Positions 16,900-26,188 of a DNA stretch of 64,000 bases are shown one piece after another. This stretch comes from SKHV01 sp963678565 (GTDB lineage: Bacteria; Bacteroidota; Bacteroidia; Bacteroidales; Prolixibacteraceae). Within the stretch, counting starts at the first letter, position 1. The number at the start of each line of letters is the position of its first letter. The position numbers were made by a program, and so were the translations under genes. The notes beneath the pieces are model-generated. The model ran no database searches, was not told the DNA's origin, and saw only the letters and a list, made by a program, of their open reading frames with translations. The DNA lies in assembly GCA_963678565.1 (NCBI GenBank), contig OY782875.1:1488001-1552000 (forward strand). The letters are read 5' to 3'.

Positions 16900-19800
16900 A
16901 TGCAATTATTTTCTAAGGTCATTTTTTTATTCTTTTTGGTTTCGATGATCACTTCTTGTGGTCAAAAAGCACCTTCAAATTATTTTAAGGAGAAGCAGGG
17001 CGCCAATGGGATTTTAAGAGACAAATCAATTCGAGAAATTCGATATCGCCCCGATGGGGAAAGTTTTGTAATTGAAAACGGCAAAAAACGTTTTAACCGT
17101 TCACTGTACGGAGGCAATTCTCAGTTTCGTGTGCTTGCAGGCGATGTACCCGAGTTTTTGTTGTTTGGAAATGGCAAAGATGGGGTGATGCGACTGGGCA
17201 TAATCAATCAAAATCAAAGTAAATGGTTGGTTGATGCTGAATCGGTTGAAACAAGATACATTCCCGGAAAAATGATTTACATCATTCAAGATGAATTGCT
17301 TGGAGATGGAAAATTGGTGTTAACTGTTTTGGCAGCACATAATTCTGAATCGATGTTGGTTGAAGTACAATCGGAAAATGTTAAGGATGTGCAATTGTTT
17401 ACCCTTTTTGGAGCTCCATCTTCTCGTAATTTTCATCGAAATGGAGATTTAAATACAGAATCCGATCCTGATATTTATTATTTAAACGCAAAAGAATGTG
17501 AAGGAGATCAATACGATGTTAATTCAAATTCGTTCACGGTGCGCTACCAAAGCCGCAAAAATAGAATTAAAAATATAGAAGGAATTTTTCCTGAAAGTAG
17601 TCAATTAAAGATTGTGGATGCTTCAGTACAATCCTCTCCATTAGAAAGTATGCAGTCTGGTGCTTCTGATTTACCTGCGCTTGCTTCTCAAATTGAATTG
17701 GGTGGGCAAAATGATTATTTTGCACTGGAAATTAAAAAATCGGATCAAGACTATATCTTGAAAAATGATTTGTCGAAAGAATTTGAGTATGCCGAAAAGC
17801 TTCGAAAGAGCATTGCAGATCGCATGCAATTAACTACTCCCGATCCATTTTTTAATACTTTAGGGGCCGTTTGGACCACTGCATCTGATGGTTGTTGGCA
17901 AGATCCAACTTGGTTGCATGGTGCAAGTGGATGGCGCGTTCGTTTAAATGGATGGCGTGTTGAATATTTAGGTGATGTGTTGGGTTGGCACGATCGTGCA
18001 CGAATGAATTTCAATGCTTACAATAAAAGCCAGGTTACCGAAATGAATAAACAGCTGGTGTTGCCGGGCGAAAAAGAGAATTTGTCGCGCGAAGCAAAAA
18101 GTTGGGAATCAATTTTATACTCAAGCGGATACATTTGTCCTTCGCCTAATGGTGAAAAGAAAATGAAGCATTATGATATGAATTTAGTTTATATCGATGC
18201 TTTATTATGGCATTTAAAATGGACAGGCGATTTGGAATATGCAAAAGAAGTTTGGCCTGTTTTAGAACGTCATTTAGATTGGGAAAAACGTTGTTTCGAT
18301 CCAGACGATGATGGCTTGTATAATGCTTATTGTTGTATTTGGGCAAGCGATGCTTTGGAGTACACCGGAAGTGGTGTTGCACATTCAACTTCGTATAATT
18401 ACCGTTCTAATTTATTAGCAGCCGAACTTGCCAAATTCATTGGGAAAGATGGTCGAAAATATGCCGCAGAAGCAGAGAAGATTAAAAATGCAATGCAAGA
18501 GAATTTGTGGCTAGACCATAAAGGTACTTTTGCCGAATTTCAGGATGCATTAGGGAATCAGTTAATGCATGAAAGTCCTGCAATTTGGACCGTTTATCAT
18601 TCTATTGATAACAATGTTGCCGACGATATTCAAGAGTATTTGATGACTCGTTATGTTGATAATGAAATTCCTCATTTTAATTTAATTGGAAATGATGAGA
18701 CAGAACATTTGTCGACCATATCTACAAGTAATTGGCATCCTTACATTTGGTCGGTAAATAATGTTGCATTTGCCGAAGTTGCGCATATGGCCCTAGCGTA
18801 TTGGCAAGCAGGACGAAAAGAAGCTGCTTTTGATTTGTTTAAAGCAAACATTATGGATTTCATGTACATGGGATCAACTCCGGGAAATATTGGCCAAATC
18901 TCCTATTACGATGCTGCCCGTGGAGAAGTTTATAGTGATTTCTCCGATCCTGCCGGAATTGGTGCAAGAGCTTTGATGGAGGGTTTGTATGGTATTGTTC
19001 CCGATGCTTTAAATGGTTGGTTAACTATCAAACCCGGATTTCCTGATGATTGGAAACATGCAGCCATTAAAACTCCTGATATTGATTACAAATATGCTTG
19101 GAACGAAATGACTGAGGAATTTACGATTGCGCAAACCTTTCCAAAAGCAATGAAGTTGGCGCTTGAAATTCCTGCTAAATACGATGAGATTTCAAAAATC
19201 ACCATTAATGGGGAAGATGCTAGTTGGGAAATGACCAAAGCAATTGGTTCTCCTATTGTAAAAATTCAATCAGATAAAATTGAAGATCAATACAAAGTGC
19301 AAATTCAATGGGCCGGAAAACCTTTTAAACAATTGCTTTTGCCAGAGAAAGAAATTGTAAATGAAATAACGAAGATCAATGTTTCTGAATTCAACATATT
19401 GGATTTGGAAGATCCTCAAGGTGTTGTAAAATCGTTTGAAATTAATGACAACCTTTCTGTTAAATGGAACGCAACTCCTGGAAAATATTCAATTTTTGTT
19501 GAGTTAGAGCAAAATGGTTTCAGTTGGTGGCAGCCTATCGAGGTGGAGCTGGTGAAGCCGATTGTGATTAAAGCTTATGCAAATCAAAAAGCCGATGAAA
19601 TTGCATTTTATGTTGAAAACAATAGCAACAGAAGCTTGCGTTCTTCGGTAATGTGGGTGAATGGAAATTCACAGAATACAAAATTGAAATTAACTCCTAA
19701 TTCGAAGTCTAAAAAGGTTGTAGTTAAGAATAACCTCGTTGCAGGAACGAATAAAATTGAAATTGTAATCGCAGGAACAAAATATGTCGGCGAAGTTTTA

Positions 19801-20517
19801 AATTGGAATATCAAGAATGAAAGTCTAGCCGAAACAGTTTCAATTTCAGATTATTATAATGCGCGAGCCGAAGATATCTATAAGCAAGAATATCTTTCGC
19901 CACGACCTGATGTGCTAACTTTGCAACAACCTAAACACGGGTATGGCAACTGGTGTAATTATGATGTTCATCCAACGCTTTCGGCTGAAAGTTTCAGCAG
20001 CAAGAATAGTTTAATTGAATTGGCGAACAATGTAAATTTTAATGTCGATGGTAGTTCTCAAAACATTGCTTATACTTCCATGTACGATAACTATCCAGCA
20101 CAAATTGAAATTCCTTTAAGTGGTGCTGCCAAACATGCTTACTTATTAATGACAGGTTCAACCAATCACATGCAATCGCGAGTGGTGAATGGAGTAGTTA
20201 CAATACATTATCAAGATGGAAGTTCAGAAGAATTAAAGCTCATCAACCCTGATAATTGGTGGAGCATTGAGCAAGACATGCACATCGATGATTTTGCTTT
20301 TGCAATGGAAAAACCATCTCCTTTACGAATTAGCTTAAAAACAGGTGAAGCCTACACCGTAGGAAAAGGTTTGGGAGTACAAAATTTAATTGACGGTGGA
20401 ATGGCATCGGTTTTAGATTTACCTCTAGATGAAACTAAAGAACTTAGTCACTTAACAGTAAAAACAATTGCAAACGAAGTTGTTGTTGGAGTAATGGCAG
20501 TTTCGTTAATTCGATAG
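16900..20517 (+). CDS. DUF4450 large lipoprotein, predicted glycoside hydrolase-like
   Basis: A 1205-residue surface or periplasmic lipoprotein: signal peptide ending MITSC with Cys20 as the lipid-attachment residue. The N-terminal 270 residues are beta-rich. The middle (about 285-720) is helical and looks like the six-hairpin (alpha/alpha)6 toroid of many glycosidases, with aromatic and acidic patches such as WHDRARMNFNAY, WASDALEYTGSG and YYDAARGEVYSDFSDPAGIG. Beta domains fill the C-terminus. It resembles DUF4450 proteins of Bacteroidota. No SusC/SusD pair is nearby, so the substrate cannot be read from context. It is flanked by a terminator and is probably monocistronic. Confidence 0.7.
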   Translation: MQLFSKVIFLFFLVSMITSCGQKAPSNYFKEKQGANGILRDKSIREIRYRPDGESFVIENGKKRFNRSLYGGNSQFRVLAGDVPEFLLFGNGKDGVMRLGIINQNQSKWLVDAESVETRYIPGKMIYIIQDELLGDGKLVLTVLAAHNSESMLVEVQSENVKDVQLFTLFGAPSSRNFHRNGDLNTESDPDIYYLNAKECEGDQYDVNSNSFTVRYQSRKNRIKNIEGIFPESSQLKIVDASVQSSPLESMQSGASDLPALASQIELGGQNDYFALEIKKSDQDYILKNDLSKEFEYAEKLRKSIADRMQLTTPDPFFNTLGAVWTTASDGCWQDPTWLHGASGWRVRLNGWRVEYLGDVLGWHDRARMNFNAYNKSQVTEMNKQLVLPGEKENLSREAKSWESILYSSGYICPSPNGEKKMKHYDMNLVYIDALLWHLKWTGDLEYAKEVWPVLERHLDWEKRCFDPDDDGLYNAYCCIWASDALEYTGSGVAHSTSYNYRSNLLAAELAKFIGKDGRKYAAEAEKIKNAMQENLWLDHKGTFAEFQDALGNQLMHESPAIWTVYHSIDNNVADDIQEYLMTRYVDNEIPHFNLIGNDETEHLSTISTSNWHPYIWSVNNVAFAEVAHMALAYWQAGRKEAAFDLFKANIMDFMYMGSTPGNIGQISYYDAARGEVYSDFSDPAGIGARALMEGLYGIVPDALNGWLTIKPGFPDDWKHAAIKTPDIDYKYAWNEMTEEFTIAQTFPKAMKLALEIPAKYDEISKITINGEDASWEMTKAIGSPIVKIQSDKIEDQYKVQIQWAGKPFKQLLLPEKEIVNEITKINVSEFNILDLEDPQGVVKSFEINDNLSVKWNATPGKYSIFVELEQNGFSWWQPIEVELVKPIVIKAYANQKADEIAFYVENNSNRSLRSSVMWVNGNSQNTKLKLTPNSKSKKVVVKNNLVAGTNKIEIVIAGTKYVGEVLNWNIKNESLAETVSISDYYNARAEDIYKQEYLSPRPDVLTLQQPKHGYGNWCNYDVHPTLSAESFSSKNSLIELANNVNFNVDGSSQNIAYTSMYDNYPAQIEIPLSGAAKHAYLLMTGSTNHMQSRVVNGVVTIHYQDGSSEELKLINPDNWWSIEQDMHIDDFAFAMEKPSPLRISLKTGEAYTVGKGLGVQNLIDGGMASVLDLPLDETKELSHLTVKTIANEVVVGVMAVSLIR

Positions 20518-20521
20518 AAAT

Positions 20522-20558
20522 AAAAAATGCGGTTGAAATTTCAACCGCATTTTTTTTA
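20522..20558. terminator. Bidirectional terminator between DUF4450 and DUF2147 genes
   Basis: A perfect palindrome at 20528-20549 (TGCGGTTGAAA / TTTCAACCGCA) is flanked by A6 on the left and T8 on the right, between two convergent genes. Confidence 0.88.
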
Positions 20559-20563
20559 ATATT

Positions 20564-20998
20564 TTACTTTTCTTTCAACCAAGTTTGTGTTCGATATAAA
20601 AAGGCAATGTAGCCTCGAACGTGTAATTTTGTTGGATCATCTTCATCAACCCAAATTTTAACGTCGTAATGTTTACCGTTATCAGGATCTAAAATTCCAT
20701 CATCTCCAATCCACTTTCCATCTTTTTTTGTTAGGCCATTAATAATTTGCATTCCTATAATCTTTTGACCTTTTTTGTCACCTTTGCATTCATCGCAAAC
20801 TGGATCGTAATTCGGATCTTCGTTAAATAACTGGATAATTTTTCCGTATAACTTACCATCTTTAATGGCGATGTTGACGATCGATTTTACCTCACCGGTT
20901 CCATCATCTATTGTTTTCCACTTTCCTTCGATTCCTTCGGCAAAACTTATTGTTGTTGCGAAGATTATTAGAAAAAATATTGAAGCTAATTTTTTCAT
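20564..20998 (-). CDS. DUF2147 exported protein
   Basis: A 144-residue protein with a signal peptide (1-20, ending SFAEG) and a lipocalin-like small beta-barrel fold matching DUF2147. GIEGKWKTIDDGTGEVKS and the paired CDECKG cysteines are typical, and the C-terminus RGYIAFLYRTQTW matches the family. Members are common in Proteobacteria and Bacteroidota; no function is established. It appears monocistronic. Confidence 0.85.
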   Translation of the reverse strand: MKKLASIFFLIIFATTISFAEGIEGKWKTIDDGTGEVKSIVNIAIKDGKLYGKIIQLFNEDPNYDPVCDECKGDKKGQKIIGMQIINGLTKKDGKWIGDDGILDPDNGKHYDVKIWVDEDDPTKLHVRGYIAFLYRTQTWLKEK

Positions 20999-21247
20999 TG
21001 TACGTGTTTTAAATCTATTTCCCTAAATTATAACTTTATAAAAGAAGTAAGTTTTTTGATAGAAGCAAAACTTTGAACACTTGTTTTACAACTTATTCCT
21101 TTCGTTTAGCTTTTCAAACAAATATCCTGAAGCTGATAATATTTAGGATTTGTCGCATTAATTTTCCTTTTATTTGTAGAATATTTTTCAACTATCTAGA
21201 ACATTAAAGTGGAATGTAGGTTAGTTAATTGCATAACAATAACAGAT

Positions 21248-22708
21248 ATGAACAGAGTTTTAAATGAATTACAACCCCAATTAATTTGGGAATATTTTGA
21301 AGATATATGTCAAGTGCCACGACCGTCAAAAAAAGAGGAACAAATTATTGCATTTCTTGAAAGCTGGGCAGCAAAACATAAACTTGATTTCAAGAAAGAT
21401 GAAATTGGAAATGTTCTAATTTCAAAAGCCGCAACTTCTGGATTTGAAAATCGAAAGAAGGTAATTTTACAGTCGCACTTAGATATGGTTTGTGAAAAAC
21501 ACAGCCATGTGGAGCACAATTTTGAAACGGACGCCATTAAACCACAAATTATTGATGGTTGGGTAAAAGCTAGCGGAACAACATTGGGCGCCGATTGTGG
21601 AATTGGAATGGCTGCATCGATGGCCGTTTTAACTGATGAGAATCTAAAGCATGGTCCAATTGAGGCCTTGTTTACGGTTGATGAAGAAACTGGTTTAACT
21701 GGTGCGTTTAATTTGCAACCAGGTTTTATTGATGGTGAGATTTTATTGAATCTCGATTCGGAAGATGAAGGAGAATTATTCATTGGTTGTGCTGGAGGGG
21801 TGGATACCTTGGCTTCATTTCCGTATAATAAAGTTCCAGTTGAAGCAGGTTTGTTTGCCTTGGAAATTAAAATAGCTGGATTGTTAGGAGGACATTCAGG
21901 CGATGATATTAACAAAGGTCGTGGAAACGCCAATCAAATATTGGTTCGATTCCTTTTTAAAATGCTTCAAAAATATGGAATTAAACTTGCCCACATCGAT
22001 GGTGGTAATTTGCGAAATGCCATCGCGCGCGAAGCAAGTGCAGTAATTTTGGTTCAATCAAACTTGAAAGAGCAAATGGTTGCTGAATTCAATATTTTCA
22101 AATCGGAAATCGAAGATGAAATCGGAATTGTAGAAAAGAACCTGAAACTACAAATTGCTTCCGTTGAATTGCCCGAATCGTACATTGAAGAAGCAACAAG
22201 TCACCACTTGTTAGAAGCTTTAAGCGTTTGTCCACATGGAGTGTATCGCATGAGCTTATCAATGCCCGGGATGGTGGAAACTTCAACCAATTTGGCTTCT
22301 GTAAAAGTTGGGGAAAAAGAAATTGTGGTAACAACCAGTCAACGCAGTGATAAGGAAAGTCGTAAAGAGGAGATTTCAAATATTGTGGCTACTGTATTTA
22401 AAATGGCAGGTGCATCGGTGAAGCATACCGATGGTTACCCGGGGTGGAGCCCAAATGTCGATTCTGAAATATTAAAAATTACAGAGTCAACTTACAAAAC
22501 TTGTTTTGGCAAAACACCACTAGTGCGTTCTATTCATGCAGGGTTGGAGTGTGGCCTGTTCCTTTCAAAATACCCGCACTTAGATATGGTTTCGTTTGGA
22601 CCAACTATTAAAGATGCGCATTCGCCCGACGAGAAAATTCAAATTGAGGCGGTTGAAAAATTTTGGACGCATTTAGCTGCAGTTTTGGAAGCAACTCCAG
22701 AGAAATAA
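21248..22708 (+). CDS. pepD: Aminoacyl-histidine dipeptidase (PepD, M20 family)
   Basis: The ATG at 21248 gives 486 residues, matching E. coli PepD (485); an in-frame start at 21209 adds 13 residues with no family counterpart. It is a cytosolic di-zinc peptidase that cleaves Xaa-His and other dipeptides. Motifs: H77 and D79 in QSHLDMV, the bridging Asp in GADCGIGMA, the catalytic Glu pair in FTVDEETGLTGA, and the C-terminal HAGLECG and SFGPTIKDAHSPDE blocks. All metal and catalytic residues are present. Confidence 0.95.
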   Translation: MNRVLNELQPQLIWEYFEDICQVPRPSKKEEQIIAFLESWAAKHKLDFKKDEIGNVLISKAATSGFENRKKVILQSHLDMVCEKHSHVEHNFETDAIKPQIIDGWVKASGTTLGADCGIGMAASMAVLTDENLKHGPIEALFTVDEETGLTGAFNLQPGFIDGEILLNLDSEDEGELFIGCAGGVDTLASFPYNKVPVEAGLFALEIKIAGLLGGHSGDDINKGRGNANQILVRFLFKMLQKYGIKLAHIDGGNLRNAIAREASAVILVQSNLKEQMVAEFNIFKSEIEDEIGIVEKNLKLQIASVELPESYIEEATSHHLLEALSVCPHGVYRMSLSMPGMVETSTNLASVKVGEKEIVVTTSQRSDKESRKEEISNIVATVFKMAGASVKHTDGYPGWSPNVDSEILKITESTYKTCFGKTPLVRSIHAGLECGLFLSKYPHLDMVSFGPTIKDAHSPDEKIQIEAVEKFWTHLAAVLEATPEK

Positions 22709-22711
22709 AAT

Positions 22712-22746
22712 AAAAAAACCCCGACCTGTTGAGGCCGGGATTTTTA
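22712..22746. terminator. Terminator after pepD
   Basis: A hairpin CCCGaCCT / AGGcCGGG (22720-22739, 4-base loop) is followed by a T5 run and preceded by an A7 run. It can serve pepD and the convergent gene at 22763. Confidence 0.85.
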
Positions 22747-22762
22747 ATTATCTTTTGTTTTC

Positions 22763-23341
22763 CTACAATTGGAAATCTTTGTCCTTGAATAACTTTTTCA
22801 AAGTGTACGAAAAGTTAATTTTTACTGGGACTTTTTTATTTATGCTTCTGAAGATCTCTCCCAATTCAGTCTTTTCCATCGAGTTTCCTACTGAAATTTC
22901 AAAAGTGCGTTGACCTGTTTTAGTGGTTAGCGTTAAATAATTTAAAGCCCCATTTGGGTTTGAGCGCATTCTAATTGAATAAAACTCAAAATCGATAGCT
23001 TTTAAATCTTCGAGCTTGTAAGTTTCCAATACTTCATCATGTTCAATATATCTAAATTCACCTTCCTCAATTTCTAATGCGCCTAAGCGTTTTGGTGCTT
23101 TAATTTTTGAAGTTGTGTACATCGATACAACAATTATTAGAAGGGCTACTCCATAAATAATCGGTTTCACTGCTTTATCGTAATAGTCAATAAAAAATTG
23201 ATTGATCGACTCGTTGGACCCCCATAGTTTTAAGGAAATGGAGAGGATAAACAGTACAATTAAAACTGCAATTATATTAACAGCTTTAAACAAAACTGAT
23301 TTGCGTAAATTTTTGGTTTGCAGTACTTCTGTTCTTATCAT
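22763..23341 (-). CDS. Hypothetical membrane protein with two helices and a cytosolic domain
   Basis: A 192-residue protein I do not recognise. Two transmembrane helices (about 18-40 and 58-78) are followed by a soluble alpha/beta domain (about 85-190) with alternating strands such as GEFRYIEHDEVLETYKLEDLKAIDFEFY. The layout resembles membrane proteins with a PH-like domain, but I cannot name a family. It is preceded by the synthase gene's terminator, so it is likely transcribed alone. Confidence 0.55.
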   Translation of the reverse strand: MIRTEVLQTKNLRKSVLFKAVNIIAVLIVLFILSISLKLWGSNESINQFFIDYYDKAVKPIIYGVALLIIVVSMYTTSKIKAPKRLGALEIEEGEFRYIEHDEVLETYKLEDLKAIDFEFYSIRMRSNPNGALNYLTLTTKTGQRTFEISVGNSMEKTELGEIFRSINKKVPVKINFSYTLKKLFKDKDFQL

Positions 23342-23410
23342 GATGATGATTTAAATTTAAATTAGTAGCAAAAATAGTATTCTCGATTAATTAAATATCA
23401 TTTAGAAACA

Positions 23411-23443
23411 AAAAAGAGGAAACTGTTAAGTTTCCTCTTTTTT
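23411..23443 (-). terminator. Terminator after the alpha-oxoamine synthase gene
   Basis: The inverted repeat AAAGAGGAAACT / AGTTTCCTCTTT (4-base loop) has A and T runs on its flanks, 17 bases beyond the stop codon at 23460 on the minus strand. Confidence 0.85.
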
Positions 23444-23459
23444 AATATTCTTGTGAAAA

Positions 23460-24719
23460 TTAATTTTCAAATACATTTGGGATCTGAGTGGTTGAATATT
23501 TTCCTTCATCTAATTTCTTACGAACTTCAGTGAAAGCCTTAATTGTATATTCAACATCTTCGATGGTGTGATTTGCAGTTGGAATTAAACGCAACAACAA
23601 CTCACCTTTAGGAATAACCGGGTAAATTACGATTGAACAGAATACGTTGTAATTTTCACGTAAATCCATTACAACGTTGGTTGCTTCTGCAACTCCTCCT
23701 TTTAAATATACAGGTGTTACCGGAGAATTTGAAACTCCTAAGTCAAAATTTTGAGCCAACAAACCTTCTTTCAAATGGTTAACCACTTTCCAAAGGTTTT
23801 CTCTTAATTCTGGTTGATTTTTAAGTAGTTCTAATCGTTTTAAGGCTCCAAATACCATTGGCATTGGAAGTGATTTTGCGAAAGTTTGTGAACGCATATT
23901 GTAGCGTAAATAATTACAAACTTCTTCTTCGCAAGCCACAAATGCACCAATTCCAGCCATTGCTTTTGCAAAAGTTGAGAAATAGATGTCGATTTGATCT
24001 TGAACACCAAAATGCTCACCCGATCCTGCTCCGGTTGCTCCCATAGTTCCAAAACCATGAGCATCGTCAACCAACAAACGGAATTCGTATTTGTCTTTTA
24101 GTGCAACAATTTTGTCTAAGTGACCTAAATCGCCAGCCATACCAAAAACACCTTCGGTTATTACTAAAATACCTCCACCTGTTTCAGCAACTCGTTTTTT
24201 CGCAAATTGAAGCATTTTTTCGCATTTCTCCATATTGTTGTGTTGAAAAACGAAGCTTTTACCACCTTTTGCTTTATGTAGAAAAATACCATCCATGATA
24301 CATGCATGGCTTTCTGAGTCATATACAATAACATCGTTACGCGATGCAAGAGAATCGATAATAGATACCATTCCTTGGTAACCAAAATTTAACAAGAATG
24401 CGTCATCTTTGCTAACAAACTCAGCTAAATTTTGCTCAAGTTCTTCATGTTTGCTAGTTTGTCCCGACATCATTCGTGCTCCCATTGGATAAGCCATCCC
24501 ATAATCTACGGCTGCATCTCCATCGGCTTTACGTACTTCAGGGTGATTTGCTAAACCAATGTAGTTGTTTAAACTCCAGTTTAACACTTCTTTTCCTCTA
24601 AATTTCATACGTGGACCAATTTCTCCTTCTAATTTAGGAAATGCGAAATATCCATGAGCTTGTTTTTGGTATTGTCCAAGACTACCTTTATCGTTTCTTA
24701 ATTTTTCAAATAAGTCCAT
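23460..24719 (-). CDS. Alpha-oxoamine synthase: serine palmitoyltransferase or cysteate acyltransferase type
   Basis: A 419-residue PLP enzyme that condenses an acyl thioester with an amino acid, losing CO2. PLP contacts are visible: H138 (stacking His, in SESHAC), DDAHG (218-222) and the Schiff-base Lys252 in STFAKAMAG. Length fits serine palmitoyltransferase, glycine C-acetyltransferase and CqsA. In Bacteroidota two relatives make the long-chain base of sphingolipids (serine) or sulfonolipids/capnine (cysteate). The N-terminal MDLFEKL...AHGYFAFPKLEG style recalls the flavobacterial sulfonolipid enzyme, but substrate cannot be decided by eye. It has its own consensus promoter and terminator. 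Confidence 0.75.
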   Translation of the reverse strand: MDLFEKLRNDKGSLGQYQKQAHGYFAFPKLEGEIGPRMKFRGKEVLNWSLNNYIGLANHPEVRKADGDAAVDYGMAYPMGARMMSGQTSKHEELEQNLAEFVSKDDAFLLNFGYQGMVSIIDSLASRNDVIVYDSESHACIMDGIFLHKAKGGKSFVFQHNNMEKCEKMLQFAKKRVAETGGGILVITEGVFGMAGDLGHLDKIVALKDKYEFRLLVDDAHGFGTMGATGAGSGEHFGVQDQIDIYFSTFAKAMAGIGAFVACEEEVCNYLRYNMRSQTFAKSLPMPMVFGALKRLELLKNQPELRENLWKVVNHLKEGLLAQNFDLGVSNSPVTPVYLKGGVAEATNVVMDLRENYNVFCSIVIYPVIPKGELLLRLIPTANHTIEDVEYTIKAFTEVRKKLDEGKYSTTQIPNVFEN

Positions 24720-24745
24720 TTTAGTAAATTGATTTTTGAACGTTG

Positions 24746-24776
24746 CAAATGTATATTTTTTTAATCTGATTGCAAA
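24746..24776 (-). promoter_or_regulatory. Full Bacteroidota promoter for the oxoamine synthase gene
   Basis: On the minus strand TTTG (24773-24776) is followed after 19 bases by TACATTTG (24746-24753), an exact -33/-7 match with consensus spacing, about 27 bases upstream of the ATG. Confidence 0.75.
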
Positions 24777-24856
24777 TAGTGTTAAATAATACTAATTAAT
24801 TTTGGTAGCAGTGTTAAATCAATGATATTCACGTTTTCGAAATAAATATAAAAGTA

Positions 24857-24864
24857 TACTTTTG
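24857..24864 (+). promoter_or_regulatory. -7 element for bamD
   Basis: TACTTTTG matches TAnnTTTG exactly, 17 bases before the bamD start codon. A weak TTTT at 24834-24837 is at about the -33 distance. Confidence 0.55.
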
Positions 24865-24881
24865 GCACAACAAAAAATATT

Positions 24882-25706
24882 ATGAATAAAAACTGGATTT
24901 ATATACTATTGCTATCGGTCTTTTTGGTTTCGTGTAGTGAATTTAACACCGTTGTTAAAAGCACCGACTACGAATATAAATATAAAAAGGCATTAGAATA
25001 TTATAATGATGAAGATTATGGACATGCGGTAGCCTTGTTTCAAGATTTGGTATATGTATACCGAGGTACTAGCAAAGGAGATGAGCTTTATTATTATTAT
25101 GCAAAGAGTTCTTTTGAGATAGAAGATTATTTGTTGTCGGCCAATTATTACAAAAGCATCATCGACCAATATCCGCGTAGTCAGTATGCCGAGGAGGCTC
25201 AGTATATGATTGGTGTTTGTTATTATGAGAATTCGCCTGGGGCGAAACTAGATCAGGGAGTTTCCAGAAAAGCAATCGATGCCTTACAGTTATATATTAA
25301 CATGTACCCATATGGTGAAAATGTTGATGAAGCGAATATTTTAATCGATGAGTTAAACGAAAAGATTGTTTATAAGTCGTATTTAAATGCTCGTTTGTAT
25401 TACGATATGGATTATTACAAAGCATCAGTTATTGCATTAGAAAATGCTTTGGTTGATTATCCTGATACGGGTTATCGTGAAGAATTGAAATTTTTACTTT
25501 TTAAATCGAAATATCTTTTAGGAATAAAAAGTGTTGAGGAGAAAAAGAAAGATCGTTTGAACGAAGCATACGATGAATACTTCATTTTTGTTGATGAATT
25601 TCCTGAAAGCGACCATATGAAAGAGGTTGAACGTAACTTTAAAGAGCTTTCGAAAGAATTAGGATACGATATAGAGGTAGATGAAGAGGAAGAATCGGAA
25701 ATTTAA
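24882..25706 (+). CDS. bamD: Outer-membrane assembly lipoprotein BamD
   Basis: A 274-residue lipoprotein of the BAM complex, which inserts beta-barrel proteins into the outer membrane. The signal peptide ends LVSC with Cys18 as lipid-attachment residue. The body is TPR-like helical pairs, for example YKKALEYYNDEDYGHAVALFQDLV (about 34-57) and repeats with YP near their ends, as in YfiO/BamD. It starts a conserved-looking block with rpoZ, coaBC, porD and recN. Confidence 0.88.
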   Translation: MNKNWIYILLLSVFLVSCSEFNTVVKSTDYEYKYKKALEYYNDEDYGHAVALFQDLVYVYRGTSKGDELYYYYAKSSFEIEDYLLSANYYKSIIDQYPRSQYAEEAQYMIGVCYYENSPGAKLDQGVSRKAIDALQLYINMYPYGENVDEANILIDELNEKIVYKSYLNARLYYDMDYYKASVIALENALVDYPDTGYREELKFLLFKSKYLLGIKSVEEKKKDRLNEAYDEYFIFVDEFPESDHMKEVERNFKELSKELGYDIEVDEEEESEI

Positions 25707-25794
25707 TTCGAATAAAACACTAGTTAAGAAAAAGATATTAGTATAGATTAATTACTTTTTTGAAGAAATATTTTATACGGATTAAAAGATTGAT

Positions 25795-25802
25795 TATCTT
25801 TG
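25795..25802 (+). promoter_or_regulatory. -7 element for rpoZ
   Basis: TATCTTTG is an exact TAnnTTTG match 29 bases upstream of the rpoZ ATG. It could let rpoZ and coaBC be transcribed apart from bamD. Confidence 0.55.
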
Positions 25803-25831
25803 CGGACTTGAATAGAACAGATTAAACAGAT

Positions 25832-26170
25832 ATGGATTATAAAAAGACAAATGCTGACAGTAGTACTGTTTCTCGCGATATTGGTGCATTAACAAAAGAA
25901 ACTGATAACATTTATGAATCAGTAATGATTTTAGCGAAGCGTGCGAATCAAATTTCTTCTGAATTGAAAGAAGAATTGAATCAAAAGTTAGCAGAGTTTG
26001 CATCTTTTACCGATAACCTTGAAGAGGTCTTTGAAAACAGAGAGCAAATTGAAATCTCTAAATTCTATGAGCGTCTTCCAAAGCCAACATTAATTGCAAC
26101 TCAAGAGTTTATCGACGACAGTATTTATCATCGTAATCCTAATAAAGATACTCGTAAAACCAGTATTTAA
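25832..26170 (+). CDS. rpoZ: RNA polymerase omega subunit, Bacteroidota form
   Basis: A 112-residue omega/Rpb6-like subunit that helps fold beta' and stabilise RNA polymerase. The core (about 22-50: TDNIYESVMILAKRANQIS) carries the conserved helix with AKRANQI, the counterpart of VARARQ in E. coli. The C-terminal part (about 85-112: PTLIATQEFIDDSIYHRNPN) is typical of Bacteroidota. It lies 18 bases before coaBC. Confidence 0.88.
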   Translation: MDYKKTNADSSTVSRDIGALTKETDNIYESVMILAKRANQISSELKEELNQKLAEFASFTDNLEEVFENREQIEISKFYERLPKPTLIATQEFIDDSIYHRNPNKDTRKTSI

Positions 26171-26188
26171 TTAGGAGCTCATTATTGC

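Noticed and set aside
21310..21933. 207-codon minus-strand ORF
   Set aside because: Antisense to pepD, whose M20 motifs are complete; composition (Ser/Pro/Cys-rich) is that of a shadow frame.
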